Assembly (NCBI GenBank): GCA_012839585.1
Contig: DUNB01000043.1
Location: 1-64,000 of the forward strand
Length of the DNA: 64,000 nucleotides
Source: Alcaligenaceae bacterium
Lineage (GTDB): Bacteria > Pseudomonadota > Gammaproteobacteria > Burkholderiales > Burkholderiaceae_B
Direction of reading: 5' to 3'
Shown in pieces: positions 7,685-15,480 of this stretch. The notes below the pieces were generated by a model. That model made no database searches and was not told the origin of the DNA. It was given only the letters and a program-made list of their open reading frames with translations. Every line of letters begins with the position of its first letter. The first letter of the stretch is position 1. Both the position numbers and the translations under genes were made by a program.

Positions 7685-7770
7685 CTTTTCTAGCAAAAGT
7701 CATTATGATTAAAGTCCAAACACGGATTCTGTTTGGCCTCTTAATAAACAACAACTAAAGACCATAAACT

Positions 7771-8343
7771 ATGTCGACTCGCCCTACCCTTACACGGGAA
7801 GACTGGATTCAAGCCGCGCAACGTATTTTAATTAAAGGCGGCATAGACTCGGTACGTGTTGATAACCTAGCCAAAGAACTAAACATCACACGAGGTAGTT
7901 TTTATTACCATTTCAAAAGCCGCGAAGAGTTACTACAAAGCCTCTTAACCGATTGGCGTGCCAGAGCCACTGAAAACATCATTCAACAGCTTGGCAGTAC
8001 GCAGTACTCGCCTAAAGAAAGACTACAGCACCTGCTTGGCTTGCCCTTTAGAGGTAGTGCCGCCCGTGAAGCGGCGGCTTTTGAAATAGGTATTCGTGGC
8101 TGGGCACGACGCGACCCCCTGGCCAGACAAGCCATGGATGAGGTCGATAACCACCGTATTCACTATATAGAAAGTGTGCTTAAACAGATGGGCTATATAG
8201 AGCAACACGCACATGATACGGCCGCGTTGATCTATGCATATCAACTCAGCATTGCCATTGTGCACCCCAATTCGCCGTCCACGGAGCGCTTTGAACAGCA
8301 TCAGCGTATTATCCAGCAGTGGCTAGATACCCCTATTTATTGA
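7771..8343 (+). CDS. TetR/AcrR-family transcriptional regulator
   Basis: A 190-residue one-component regulator. The N-terminal helix-turn-helix contains 'GSFYYHFKSREELL', the hallmark of TetR proteins; the rest is the helical ligand domain. It is divergent from the aromatic operon across a 268-base region with two copies of one palindrome, so it most likely represses that operon and perhaps itself until a pathway compound binds. Its end overlaps the end of the LysR gene on the other strand by 7 bases. Confidence 0.85.
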   Translation: MSTRPTLTREDWIQAAQRILIKGGIDSVRVDNLAKELNITRGSFYYHFKSREELLQSLLTDWRARATENIIQQLGSTQYSPKERLQHLLGLPFRGSAAREAAAFEIGIRGWARRDPLARQAMDEVDNHRIHYIESVLKQMGYIEQHAHDTAALIYAYQLSIAIVHPNSPSTERFEQHQRIIQQWLDTPIY

Positions 8344-9260
8344 TCCACCTGTAAGGCGCCATCCGAGTCCGTGGCTTGGTGGCGCAAAAAGGCCTTAAGC
8401 GCCAGGCTTAAGGCCTGCATACCAGCGGTATCACTATCACTACGCCAACTCACAACCACCGGAACGGGCGCCACCTCTGTTAAACAAGGCAGCGCACATA
8501 AGGTCTGCTCTTTCAGGCTCGGTAAAACCCATAAACGCGGTATCAAAGCGGTGCCCAAGCCTTGTCGTATCAGACAATTAACCCCCTCTATACCGACCAC
8601 AGAGTGGACAATAGCTTCAGCCACTTTCTCTTTTTTCATCACAGAGCGTAACAAAAGCCCTAGTGGGGAATCTGGCTGAGAGCTGATCAAAGGACCTTGT
8701 CGGACCATTTCATCCAAACTAATCGCCAAAGGCAGCTGATCGGGAGGCAATCCTACCCAAGCCAAAGGCAACTGGGCTATGGTGCGATTACGTATGCCGC
8801 GCTGACGCTCTACCGGGGCTAAACTGACGATTCCATCCAAAGATCCATCTTGAAGCTGTTGATGTAAAAAAGCGGTGGTCCCTGTGGTCAAATGCAGTTG
8901 TATTTGGGGATGTAGCTGCGCCAAAAACACAAAAAAATCATTCAGCCATAAAGTCGCTAGTTCTTGTTTAATCCCCAAACGTACTGGCTCCACCGTTAGC
9001 GGAGTCTGTCCTCCTACCATCTCTCGCAGCTCCGCCTCTGTGGCCAGCAACTGCTTGGCATACAGTAAAAGCATTTGCCCTGCTGGAGTAAGACGACTGT
9101 CGCGCGCTGTGCGCTCAAACAAAACTTGCCCTAAGTCCGTTTCTAAAGTGGCCACGCGCCCAGAAATAGCCGCTTGAGTTATACCTAACTCTGTCGCCGC
9201 AGCCCTAAAGCTGCCTACACGCGCAATGACTAAGAAAGTATCTAAAAATCGTAAATTCAT
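8337..9260 (-). CDS. LysR-family transcriptional regulator
   Basis: A 307-residue LysR-type protein: N-terminal winged helix ('FLDTFLVIARVGSFRAAA' and 'ITQAAISGRVATLE') followed by a periplasmic-binding-protein-like effector domain. Targets cannot be assigned. It is divergent from the HAD gene at 9503, which is a common LysR arrangement, and tail-to-tail with the TetR gene. It could act on either neighbour. Confidence 0.85.
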   Translation of the reverse strand: MNLRFLDTFLVIARVGSFRAAATELGITQAAISGRVATLETDLGQVLFERTARDSRLTPAGQMLLLYAKQLLATEAELREMVGGQTPLTVEPVRLGIKQELATLWLNDFFVFLAQLHPQIQLHLTTGTTAFLHQQLQDGSLDGIVSLAPVERQRGIRNRTIAQLPLAWVGLPPDQLPLAISLDEMVRQGPLISSQPDSPLGLLLRSVMKKEKVAEAIVHSVVGIEGVNCLIRQGLGTALIPRLWVLPSLKEQTLCALPCLTEVAPVPVVVSWRSDSDTAGMQALSLALKAFLRHQATDSDGALQVDQ

Positions 9261-9502
9261 ACCGTTATCTAAGGGCTTATCCCCAGAGCCTTTCGCTTTT
9301 CCATCGGACCACCATCAAAGAGCCGAAAGGCCCCACCAATACAAACACATAATAAACGGAATCAAGCAGACGTTCTATGCAGCCTATCCGTGTTCAACCC
9401 GGCAAAACCCTGGCAGAACAGCCCCATGTGCGCCGCAGCGTCATATTTTGACAACTGAATCACGTATGATTAAGGCATCCTCTTTTTCATAGGTGTCCGT
9501 TT
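9261..9502. promoter_or_regulatory. Divergent LysR/HAD intergenic region
   Basis: This stretch of 242 bases holds the promoters of both genes. A consensus -35 box TTGACA is at 9448-9453 on the plus strand, but the hexamer 17 bases on (TAAGGC at 9471) is a poor -10. AGGTGT lies ahead of the HAD ATG. A 24-codon open frame (9377-9451) is present, without other support. No clear LysR-type T-N11-A palindrome stood out. Confidence 0.3.
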
Positions 9503-10177
9503 ATGTCATATCAGGCCATTATTTTTGATTGCGATGGCGTGCTGGTCGATAGCGATCCCATCAGCTTAGAAATCTTACGAAAAATGCTGTCAGATTTAGG
9601 ATGGACGCTAAGCTACAACGAATGCAAAACACTGTTTATGGGGAAATCGGCTGAAGCAGAGATTGATCTCATCCAAAAAAAACTGGGACAGCCGCTAGAT
9701 AGAGAGTGGATACAAGCCTATATCGTGCGACGCAATCGCGCCCTAGGCCAACACCTCGTCGCTGTTCCTGGGATTTACGACTGTTTAACCGCCGTTCATA
9801 AAATATGGCCGCATCATATAGCATGTGCCTCTGCAGCAGACAAAACAAAAATAATCCTGCAGCTAGACAAGGTAGGGCTGACCCATTTTTTTAATGGGCA
9901 ACTATTTAGTGGTACCGATACAGAGCGCAACAAACCCTATCCCGATGTCTATCTGGCCGCAGCCCAAGCACTAAACGTCGACATTAAGGATTGCGCCATC
10001 ATCGAAGACAGCATCACGGGCGTCACGGCAGGTTTCTCCTCTGGAGCCACCGTCTATGCCTATTGCCCCGAGGGTGAAGATCCTGAGCCATTACTTCAGG
10101 CCGGAGCACAGCATATTTTCCACCATATGCAACACTTACCCCTGCTATTACAAGACAAGACTAGCAATAAGTCTTGA
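9503..10177 (+). CDS. HAD-superfamily hydrolase, beta-phosphoglucomutase-like
   Basis: A 224-residue haloacid-dehalogenase-fold protein. Motif I is 'FDCDGVLVDS' (nucleophile aspartate), motif III the lysine of RNKPYPD, and motif IV IEDSITG, with a helical cap between I and II. Members of this subfamily are sugar-phosphate phosphatases or phosphoglucomutases. The substrate is unknown. A hairpin spans its stop codon (10156-10176), and an intrinsic terminator follows at 10225. Confidence 0.85.
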   Translation: MSYQAIIFDCDGVLVDSDPISLEILRKMLSDLGWTLSYNECKTLFMGKSAEAEIDLIQKKLGQPLDREWIQAYIVRRNRALGQHLVAVPGIYDCLTAVHKIWPHHIACASAADKTKIILQLDKVGLTHFFNGQLFSGTDTERNKPYPDVYLAAAQALNVDIKDCAIIEDSITGVTAGFSSGATVYAYCPEGEDPEPLLQAGAQHIFHHMQHLPLLLQDKTSNKS

Positions 10178-10224
10178 TTAGCGATTAAAATCCGCTCCAT
10201 TGATGCTACGCGTCATTTTTATTT

Positions 10225-10258
10225 AGCTCACATAGAATCCTCTACGTGAGCTTTTTTT
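10225..10258 (+). terminator. Intrinsic terminator in the permease leader
   Basis: AGCTCAC (10225-10231) pairs with GTGAGCT (10246-10252) over a 14-base loop and runs into TTTTTTT (10252-10258). It ends only 20 bases before the permease ATG at 10279. It can close the HAD transcript, but it also lies in the path of any permease transcript started upstream. Confidence 0.75.
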
Positions 10259-10278
10259 ACACTTTACACAGGTCAACA

Positions 10279-11835
10279 ATGAGTCAGGGGTCCTTTCACT
10301 ATCCGTGGTACAAACGCGAAGATACCGATGCGTTTTTTGCCTTATTTCAAAACAACATTGCCAACTTCATCGTTATTGCTCTGGCCATGCTTGGCATGGG
10401 CTTTAGCGAAGAGATTGTGTTTGGCAAAGTATTACCTGGTGCTGCTATTGCGGTCATGACAGGTAACTTTTACTACGCCTACATGGCAAAGCGCCTAGCG
10501 GTACGCGAACAACGTACGGATGTGACTGCGCTCTCTTACGGCATCAGTACTCCCGTGATGTTTGTGTTTTTGTTTGGGGTATTGTTACCTGCCAAAAACA
10601 TCACCGGCGATGCAGACTTGGCTTGGAAAATTGCGGCTGGCGCCTGTTTCCTCAGTGGTTTGATTGAGGTCTTGGTATCTTTCACAGGTCGTTGGATGCA
10701 ACGCAACCTGCCTCGTGCCGCCATGCTAGGGGCCGTCGCTGGGGTTGCCATCACCTTTATTGGTGGTGAAATGCTGTTCAAAACCTTTGAAATGCCTGTT
10801 TTAGGTCTGGTGGTTTTGGGGATTATCATCGTGGGCATTATCGGCCGCGTGGTCATGCCTTTCCGTCTATCACCCACCTTTTTTGCTATTTTGATCGGTA
10901 CCATTTTGGCCTACACATTACGCCAATCTGATCCACAAAACATTCAAAACGGTCTAGCTCACCTCGGTTTCTACCCCCCACTTTTAACCACTGCAGCCTT
11001 TGATGGCATGAGCTTACTCTTTACCACCATGGTAGGTGTGCTTACCGTGGTGTTACCTATTACCTTATATAACGCCATCGAAACCATGAATAACGTGGAA
11101 GCGATGGAAGTATTGGGTGACAAATACGACGTACGTGAGTGTCAGGCCGTAGACGGTGTAGGTACCATGCTGGGTGCGCTATTTGGCGGCTTATTCCCCA
11201 CCACCGTGTACATTGCCTCTGCCAGCTCCAAATGGATGGGTGCGGGTCGTGGCTACAGCATTGCGAATGGTGTGGTTTATATCCTAGCTACCACTTGCGG
11301 TTTAATTGCTGCCTTAGCTGCGATTATCCCCGTCGCCGTGGTTTCTCCTATTCTGGTCTTTGTAGGGATCTCAATGGTAGCAACCGCCTATCAGGCGAAT
11401 GCCAAACGCTACTACCCTGCGGTAGCGATTGCGATGCTGCCTTACTTTGGCAATTACCTCATGACCCGTTTCGGCAATAAAGCCGGCGAGGTGGTTGAAG
11501 GCATTTCCAGTGGCATCATCCCTCTAGGCCAAGGTGCTATGTTTACCGCCATGATGTTTGGTGCGATGACCGTTTGTGTGATCGATCACAACTTCCGCCG
11601 CGCCGCTGTCTTTAGCTTTATCACCGCCTTCTTAGCTTTTATCGGTCTTATCCACGCTCCTAGCTTGGGCTGGAATGCGGCGCCAGAATTTAGCTTGGGT
11701 TATGTGATTTTGGGTTTATTCTTCTTGTACTTTACCTTTGTAAAGCCGACTATTTTGCCAGCGCCACCGGCTCTATTTAGTCTACGCAGTGACGATGATG
11801 ACCCACATCCTCAAAGTCAGCCTCGACGGGACTAA
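10279..11835 (+). CDS. NCS2-family nucleobase permease
   Basis: A 518-residue inner-membrane protein with many hydrophobic segments, of the nucleobase:cation symporter-2 (xanthine/uracil permease) family. The N-terminal 'FHYPWYKREDTDAFFALF' and the later 'GGLFPTTVYIASASSKWMG' region are typical of a clade often annotated as xanthine/uracil/vitamin C permease. The substrate cannot be told. The ATG at 10279 is preferred to a GTG at 10246 that lies inside a terminator stem. No promoter fits between the terminator and the start, so expression probably depends on read-through. Confidence 0.82.
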   Translation: MSQGSFHYPWYKREDTDAFFALFQNNIANFIVIALAMLGMGFSEEIVFGKVLPGAAIAVMTGNFYYAYMAKRLAVREQRTDVTALSYGISTPVMFVFLFGVLLPAKNITGDADLAWKIAAGACFLSGLIEVLVSFTGRWMQRNLPRAAMLGAVAGVAITFIGGEMLFKTFEMPVLGLVVLGIIIVGIIGRVVMPFRLSPTFFAILIGTILAYTLRQSDPQNIQNGLAHLGFYPPLLTTAAFDGMSLLFTTMVGVLTVVLPITLYNAIETMNNVEAMEVLGDKYDVRECQAVDGVGTMLGALFGGLFPTTVYIASASSKWMGAGRGYSIANGVVYILATTCGLIAALAAIIPVAVVSPILVFVGISMVATAYQANAKRYYPAVAIAMLPYFGNYLMTRFGNKAGEVVEGISSGIIPLGQGAMFTAMMFGAMTVCVIDHNFRRAAVFSFITAFLAFIGLIHAPSLGWNAAPEFSLGYVILGLFFLYFTFVKPTILPAPPALFSLRSDDDDPHPQSQPRRD

Positions 11836-11868
11836 GGTAGCAAATACCTTGTAGCCTTACTTTAAAAA

Positions 11869-11895
11869 GCTGCTGTGTACACAGCAGCTTTTTTT
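11869..11895 (+). terminator. Intrinsic terminator after the NCS2 permease
   Basis: GCTGCTGTGT followed directly by ACACAGCAGC is a perfect 20-base palindrome, then TTTTTTT. A shorter hairpin (AAGGTA/TACCTT, 11834-11850) lies just before it. The A-run before the stem makes it usable on both strands. Confidence 0.88.
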
Positions 11896-12034
11896 CTTTC
11901 GCAATAAAAACCACTTACGATACGAATAGACCAACCCATAACAAAATAGAAGCTCTAAACTCACAACCCCACGTTTTCTTTTCATATAAAGCTGACTTAT
12001 AGTGTTGAAGTCGCCTTTTTAAACGGATGAGTCT

Positions 12035-13930
12035 ATGTTTAGCCCAGCCTTTCTCGTCGTGGTCATACTGCTCATTACCATTGGTCTCTTTCTTTATGGA
12101 CGCTGGCGCCACGACATCGTAGCCGTCAATGCCCTCTTAATGTGTAGTCTGCTCGGCATAATCAGCCCGCAAGACACCTTCATAGGCTTTAGCCATCCAG
12201 CGGTAGTCACCGTCGCCTGTATCCTGATATTAAGTTACTCCCTACAGCAAACGGGTGTGGTGGATGTGTTGGCGCATCGTGTGCTGCCTAAAAAAAGCTC
12301 CCCGCTGGTTTCCTTAATCGCACTCACTGCTTTAGGCGCCTTTTTATCCGGCTTTATGAACAACGTGGGGGCACTGGCATTACTCATGCCTATTTCTCTA
12401 CAAATGGCATCACGACATAACCTCGCACCGGGACAGGTCTTGATGCCGCTGGCCTTTGGAACCATTTTAGGGGGATTGACCACTCTTATTGGTACCCCCT
12501 CTAACCTTATTGTTTCCAGTTTCAGACTAGAGGCCCTGGGTGAAGGCTATGGCATGTTTTCCTTTAGTCCTGTGGGGGTTTCCGTCGCCATTGTGGGGGT
12601 GCTCTTTATTTCTCTAATTGGCTGGCGTTTTATCCCTGTACGCGAGCGCGCCGGCAAAGATACCTTTGACACGGGTACCTATTTAACCGAGGCCCGCGTC
12701 CCTGCTGAAAGCAAAGCCATTGGCATGCGTCTTAGCGAGGTGCAAACCACCTTAGACGCAAACGACGGCCAAATCTTGGGATTAATTCGTAAAGAAATCC
12801 GCCTCACCGCCCCCAACCCAGCCCTCAGCCTCGTTACAGATGACGTGTTATTGATCGAGGCCGAACCTTCCGCCTTAGCCAAAAGCTTAGACACCCTGGG
12901 CCTGGTGTTTAACGAGGACAAAGCCCCTCCTGAAAAGGATGAGGCTGACGAACAAAAAGACAAAGACGAAACACAAAGCGAAGCCAGCCTAGAGCCCAAT
13001 CTAGAACTAAACACTTCAGAAGAAAAAGAGAAAGAAAAGGAGAAAGAGAAAAAGGAAAAAAGCAAAGGCTCCTACTCCAATGAGCTCTCCGAACTAGTGA
13101 TTTTGCCAGGATCCAGTTTGGTCGGACGCAGCGCGGCCAATTTACGCCTGCGCAGCCTCTATCGCATCAACTTATTGGCGATTTCACGCCAAGGGACGCG
13201 CACACGTACTCGGTTACGCAAAACACTCTTACGTACGGGTGATGTGTTGTTATTACAAGGCTCTGCTGAAAACGTGGCGGACTTCGCCTCAGCGGGTGGT
13301 TGCGCCCCCTTGGCTTCGCGCCCTCTACGAGTGCCTGACCGTCGTAATATGATCTTAGCCAGCAGCATTATGCTGCTCTCAGTCTGCTTAGCGGCCTTTG
13401 GTTTTTTATCGGCCGCATTAAGCTTTATGCTGGGCGTCTTGCTCTTACTGCTTTTAAATGTGATTGCGCCGCGCAACGTCTATAAAGCCGTGGACTGGTC
13501 CGTCGTCGTCCTGCTTGCCGCGCTCATTCCTGTGGCTCAAGCCATGGAGCGCACGGGGGCAGCAGGCAGTATTGCTACGTTTTTATTGGATTATGTGGCC
13601 CAAGGAAATACCATCGCTGCGCTGTTACTCATGATGGTTGCCACCATGCTTATTTCTGATCTGATGAATAATGCAGCCACCGCGGCCGTGATGAGCCCGG
13701 TTGCCATCGGCACCGCACAACAACTTGGCGTCAATCCCGATACCTTTTTAATGGCTGTCGCCGTGGGCGCCTCTTGCGCCTTTCTGACGCCGATTGGCCA
13801 TCAGAACAACACTTTAATCCTGGGTCCTGGGGGCTTTAGGTTTGGGGACTATTGGCGGATGGGATTGCCCTTAGACATTATCATTGTCAGCATCACCATC
13901 CCCTTATTGCTGCTGTTCTGGCCACTGTAA
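12035..13930 (+). CDS. SLC13-type permease with two RCK_C (TrkA-C) domains
   Basis: A 631-residue inner-membrane transporter of the divalent-anion:Na+ symporter superfamily. A hydrophobic N-terminal half contains 'GFMNNVGALALLMPISLQ' and 'GTILGGLTTLIGTPSNLI'. Two soluble TrkA-C-like domains follow, around residues 215-290 and 350-430, and then a second membrane half with DLMNNAATAAVMSP. The loop between the TrkA-C domains (about residues 300-347) is very acidic and lysine-rich with an EKEKEKEKEKK run. Substrates of this family include sulfate and dicarboxylates; none can be assigned. No ribosome site is evident. Confidence 0.8.
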   Translation: MFSPAFLVVVILLITIGLFLYGRWRHDIVAVNALLMCSLLGIISPQDTFIGFSHPAVVTVACILILSYSLQQTGVVDVLAHRVLPKKSSPLVSLIALTALGAFLSGFMNNVGALALLMPISLQMASRHNLAPGQVLMPLAFGTILGGLTTLIGTPSNLIVSSFRLEALGEGYGMFSFSPVGVSVAIVGVLFISLIGWRFIPVRERAGKDTFDTGTYLTEARVPAESKAIGMRLSEVQTTLDANDGQILGLIRKEIRLTAPNPALSLVTDDVLLIEAEPSALAKSLDTLGLVFNEDKAPPEKDEADEQKDKDETQSEASLEPNLELNTSEEKEKEKEKEKKEKSKGSYSNELSELVILPGSSLVGRSAANLRLRSLYRINLLAISRQGTRTRTRLRKTLLRTGDVLLLQGSAENVADFASAGGCAPLASRPLRVPDRRNMILASSIMLLSVCLAAFGFLSAALSFMLGVLLLLLLNVIAPRNVYKAVDWSVVVLLAALIPVAQAMERTGAAGSIATFLLDYVAQGNTIAALLLMMVATMLISDLMNNAATAAVMSPVAIGTAQQLGVNPDTFLMAVAVGASCAFLTPIGHQNNTLILGPGGFRFGDYWRMGLPLDIIIVSITIPLLLLFWPL

Positions 13931-13958
13931 AACCTCTGTCTAGCCCTAATGGTCTTTC

Positions 13959-15473
13959 CTAGTTCTCTCGCTGAGGTGGAACCTGGAAAGACCCGGGGGC
14001 CTCTGGATTCACTCTAGCGGCTGTGGTCGATCCCGACCCATTGGATTCTAATGGAGCCCCCCCAGCCAGTAAACGTGCCAACGCTGTCACCGCCTGATCT
14101 CTGCGTAAACTAGAGACATGTTTAGCATCCATCACAGACCACTCAGGAAAAGCACGCGCCTGTTGTAAAACCTCTGGCAACGCCCCAGAGCGCCAGTTAA
14201 TTGCCGCGCCAACCGGTTGATCCTCTGTTGTCAAAGAGATTTGGGAGCGAGGAATGGCAATAGGAGTCTGTGCCGCATGTCCTCGTTTGGCTAAGGCATC
14301 GATCAGTGCCGTCTGACGTAACGCCAGCACCCGGATCACACTTTCATCGACACTTAATTCAGACTCGCCACGCCACTTTCCTAGCAAGCGCTGCCCCCAT
14401 TTATCCACACCTTGCCAAATGCCACCTGCAGCCGCTCCCACCAAGGTGCCTGTGCCTAGGCTGAGTCCAGCTGTTAACAAGTCAAAGGTTGCTCCCGCCA
14501 TAGCGCCGGCAGCCACACCCTTTCCTACCTGAATGCCCAGCTCTTTCATCACCTCGGGGTGAAACAAGTCAGTTTCCCAACGGCACCCCTCTAAAGCAAT
14601 GTGATCAGGCAGGTAGTCACGTGTGCTGAAATTAAAGCGGCGCAGCAAAGCCTTCACACAGGATTCTTCACGAATACGAATGGTCTCGTGGAGTAGCTGA
14701 ACTTTTTTTTCTAAGATGGCTTTTTGCGAAGGACTAATAAGACGCCACGCCGTGACATCAATGAGCAACTCCGCCAATAAACGCCAAGCATCGTTGAGTC
14801 GTTGTTGACGCTGTACCTCTACGTCCTGACTTAGGATACGTAGCTGTTCGCCATGTTGAGCCGGGACCAACAAAGCAAGCTTTTCATAAAGCTGCGCTTC
14901 TCCGTTCAACGCCGGCGCCACCGTATCAAAATCCGCTGTAGCATGTAGTCCTAAATTTGCTAAAGCCAGTCGCCATTCGTCAATACGCTGGTCTGGGCTG
15001 CGTATAAAGTTCAATACGGGTAAGAGTGGTTTGCCGCACTGCGCCAACACGCGCAGCTCGTCTTTATGTTTAGCAAGCACCGGATCACGTACATCTACCA
15101 CATAAAGCGCCGCGTCGCTTTGTAGAAGCTGACGCAGTACGCGCCCCTCTTGCTCAAAACGCTCATTGGCCTCTGGCGTCTGTAAAAACAAGGCGATTCG
15201 ATCAGGCTCATCCATGCGCTCTTCACTGCTGTCCAGCCTCGCCAAGTAGTCCAAAAGCGCCATGCTGTCTTCCATGCCAGGCGTATCAAACAGCTCGATC
15301 AGGGCATTTTCTGCTAGTTTTAGACGCACCCCCTCGACATGACGCGTGGTCCCAGGGCTATTACGCACCTCACCAAACTGCGTATCACGCGTTAAGGTCC
15401 GTAATAAAGACGTCTTGCCCGTGTTGGTATGTCCAACTACCGCCAAACGTAAAGGAGGAACCGTTGTTTCCAT
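13959..15473 (-). CDS. GTPase with DUF3482 domain
   Basis: A 504-residue protein with an N-terminal TRAFAC-type G domain: P-loop GHTNTGKTS, G2 NSPGTTRH and G3 DTPG are clear. The expected NKxD base-recognition motif is not: the corresponding strand reads 'PLLPVLNFIRSPDQR'. The C-terminal half is DUF3482, with a glycine-rich hydrophobic segment around residues 310-350 (VAAGAMAGATFDLLTAGLSL) that may associate with membrane. It is the last gene of a five-gene unit, 7 bases after the DUF2868 gene, with which it pairs in many proteobacteria. Function is unknown. Confidence 0.85.
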   Translation of the reverse strand: METTVPPLRLAVVGHTNTGKTSLLRTLTRDTQFGEVRNSPGTTRHVEGVRLKLAENALIELFDTPGMEDSMALLDYLARLDSSEERMDEPDRIALFLQTPEANERFEQEGRVLRQLLQSDAALYVVDVRDPVLAKHKDELRVLAQCGKPLLPVLNFIRSPDQRIDEWRLALANLGLHATADFDTVAPALNGEAQLYEKLALLVPAQHGEQLRILSQDVEVQRQQRLNDAWRLLAELLIDVTAWRLISPSQKAILEKKVQLLHETIRIREESCVKALLRRFNFSTRDYLPDHIALEGCRWETDLFHPEVMKELGIQVGKGVAAGAMAGATFDLLTAGLSLGTGTLVGAAAGGIWQGVDKWGQRLLGKWRGESELSVDESVIRVLALRQTALIDALAKRGHAAQTPIAIPRSQISLTTEDQPVGAAINWRSGALPEVLQQARAFPEWSVMDAKHVSSLRRDQAVTALARLLAGGAPLESNGSGSTTAARVNPEAPGSFQVPPQREN

Positions 15474-15480
15474 GGTAGTC

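Noticed and set aside
7518-7754. 78-codon minus-strand open frame in the TetR/aromatic operon intergenic region
   Set aside because: It runs over both operator palindromes, has no ribosome site and no recognisable protein features.
9226-9492. 88-codon plus-strand frame between the LysR and HAD genes, and a 24-codon frame at 9377-9451
   Set aside because: Low-complexity or very short, without ribosome sites; the first overlaps the LysR start. Kept only as a remark under the intergenic region.
10178-10278. Known riboswitch before the NCS2 permease
   Set aside because: Too short and without conserved purine, PreQ1 or guanidine-type cores; reported only as a terminator in the leader.
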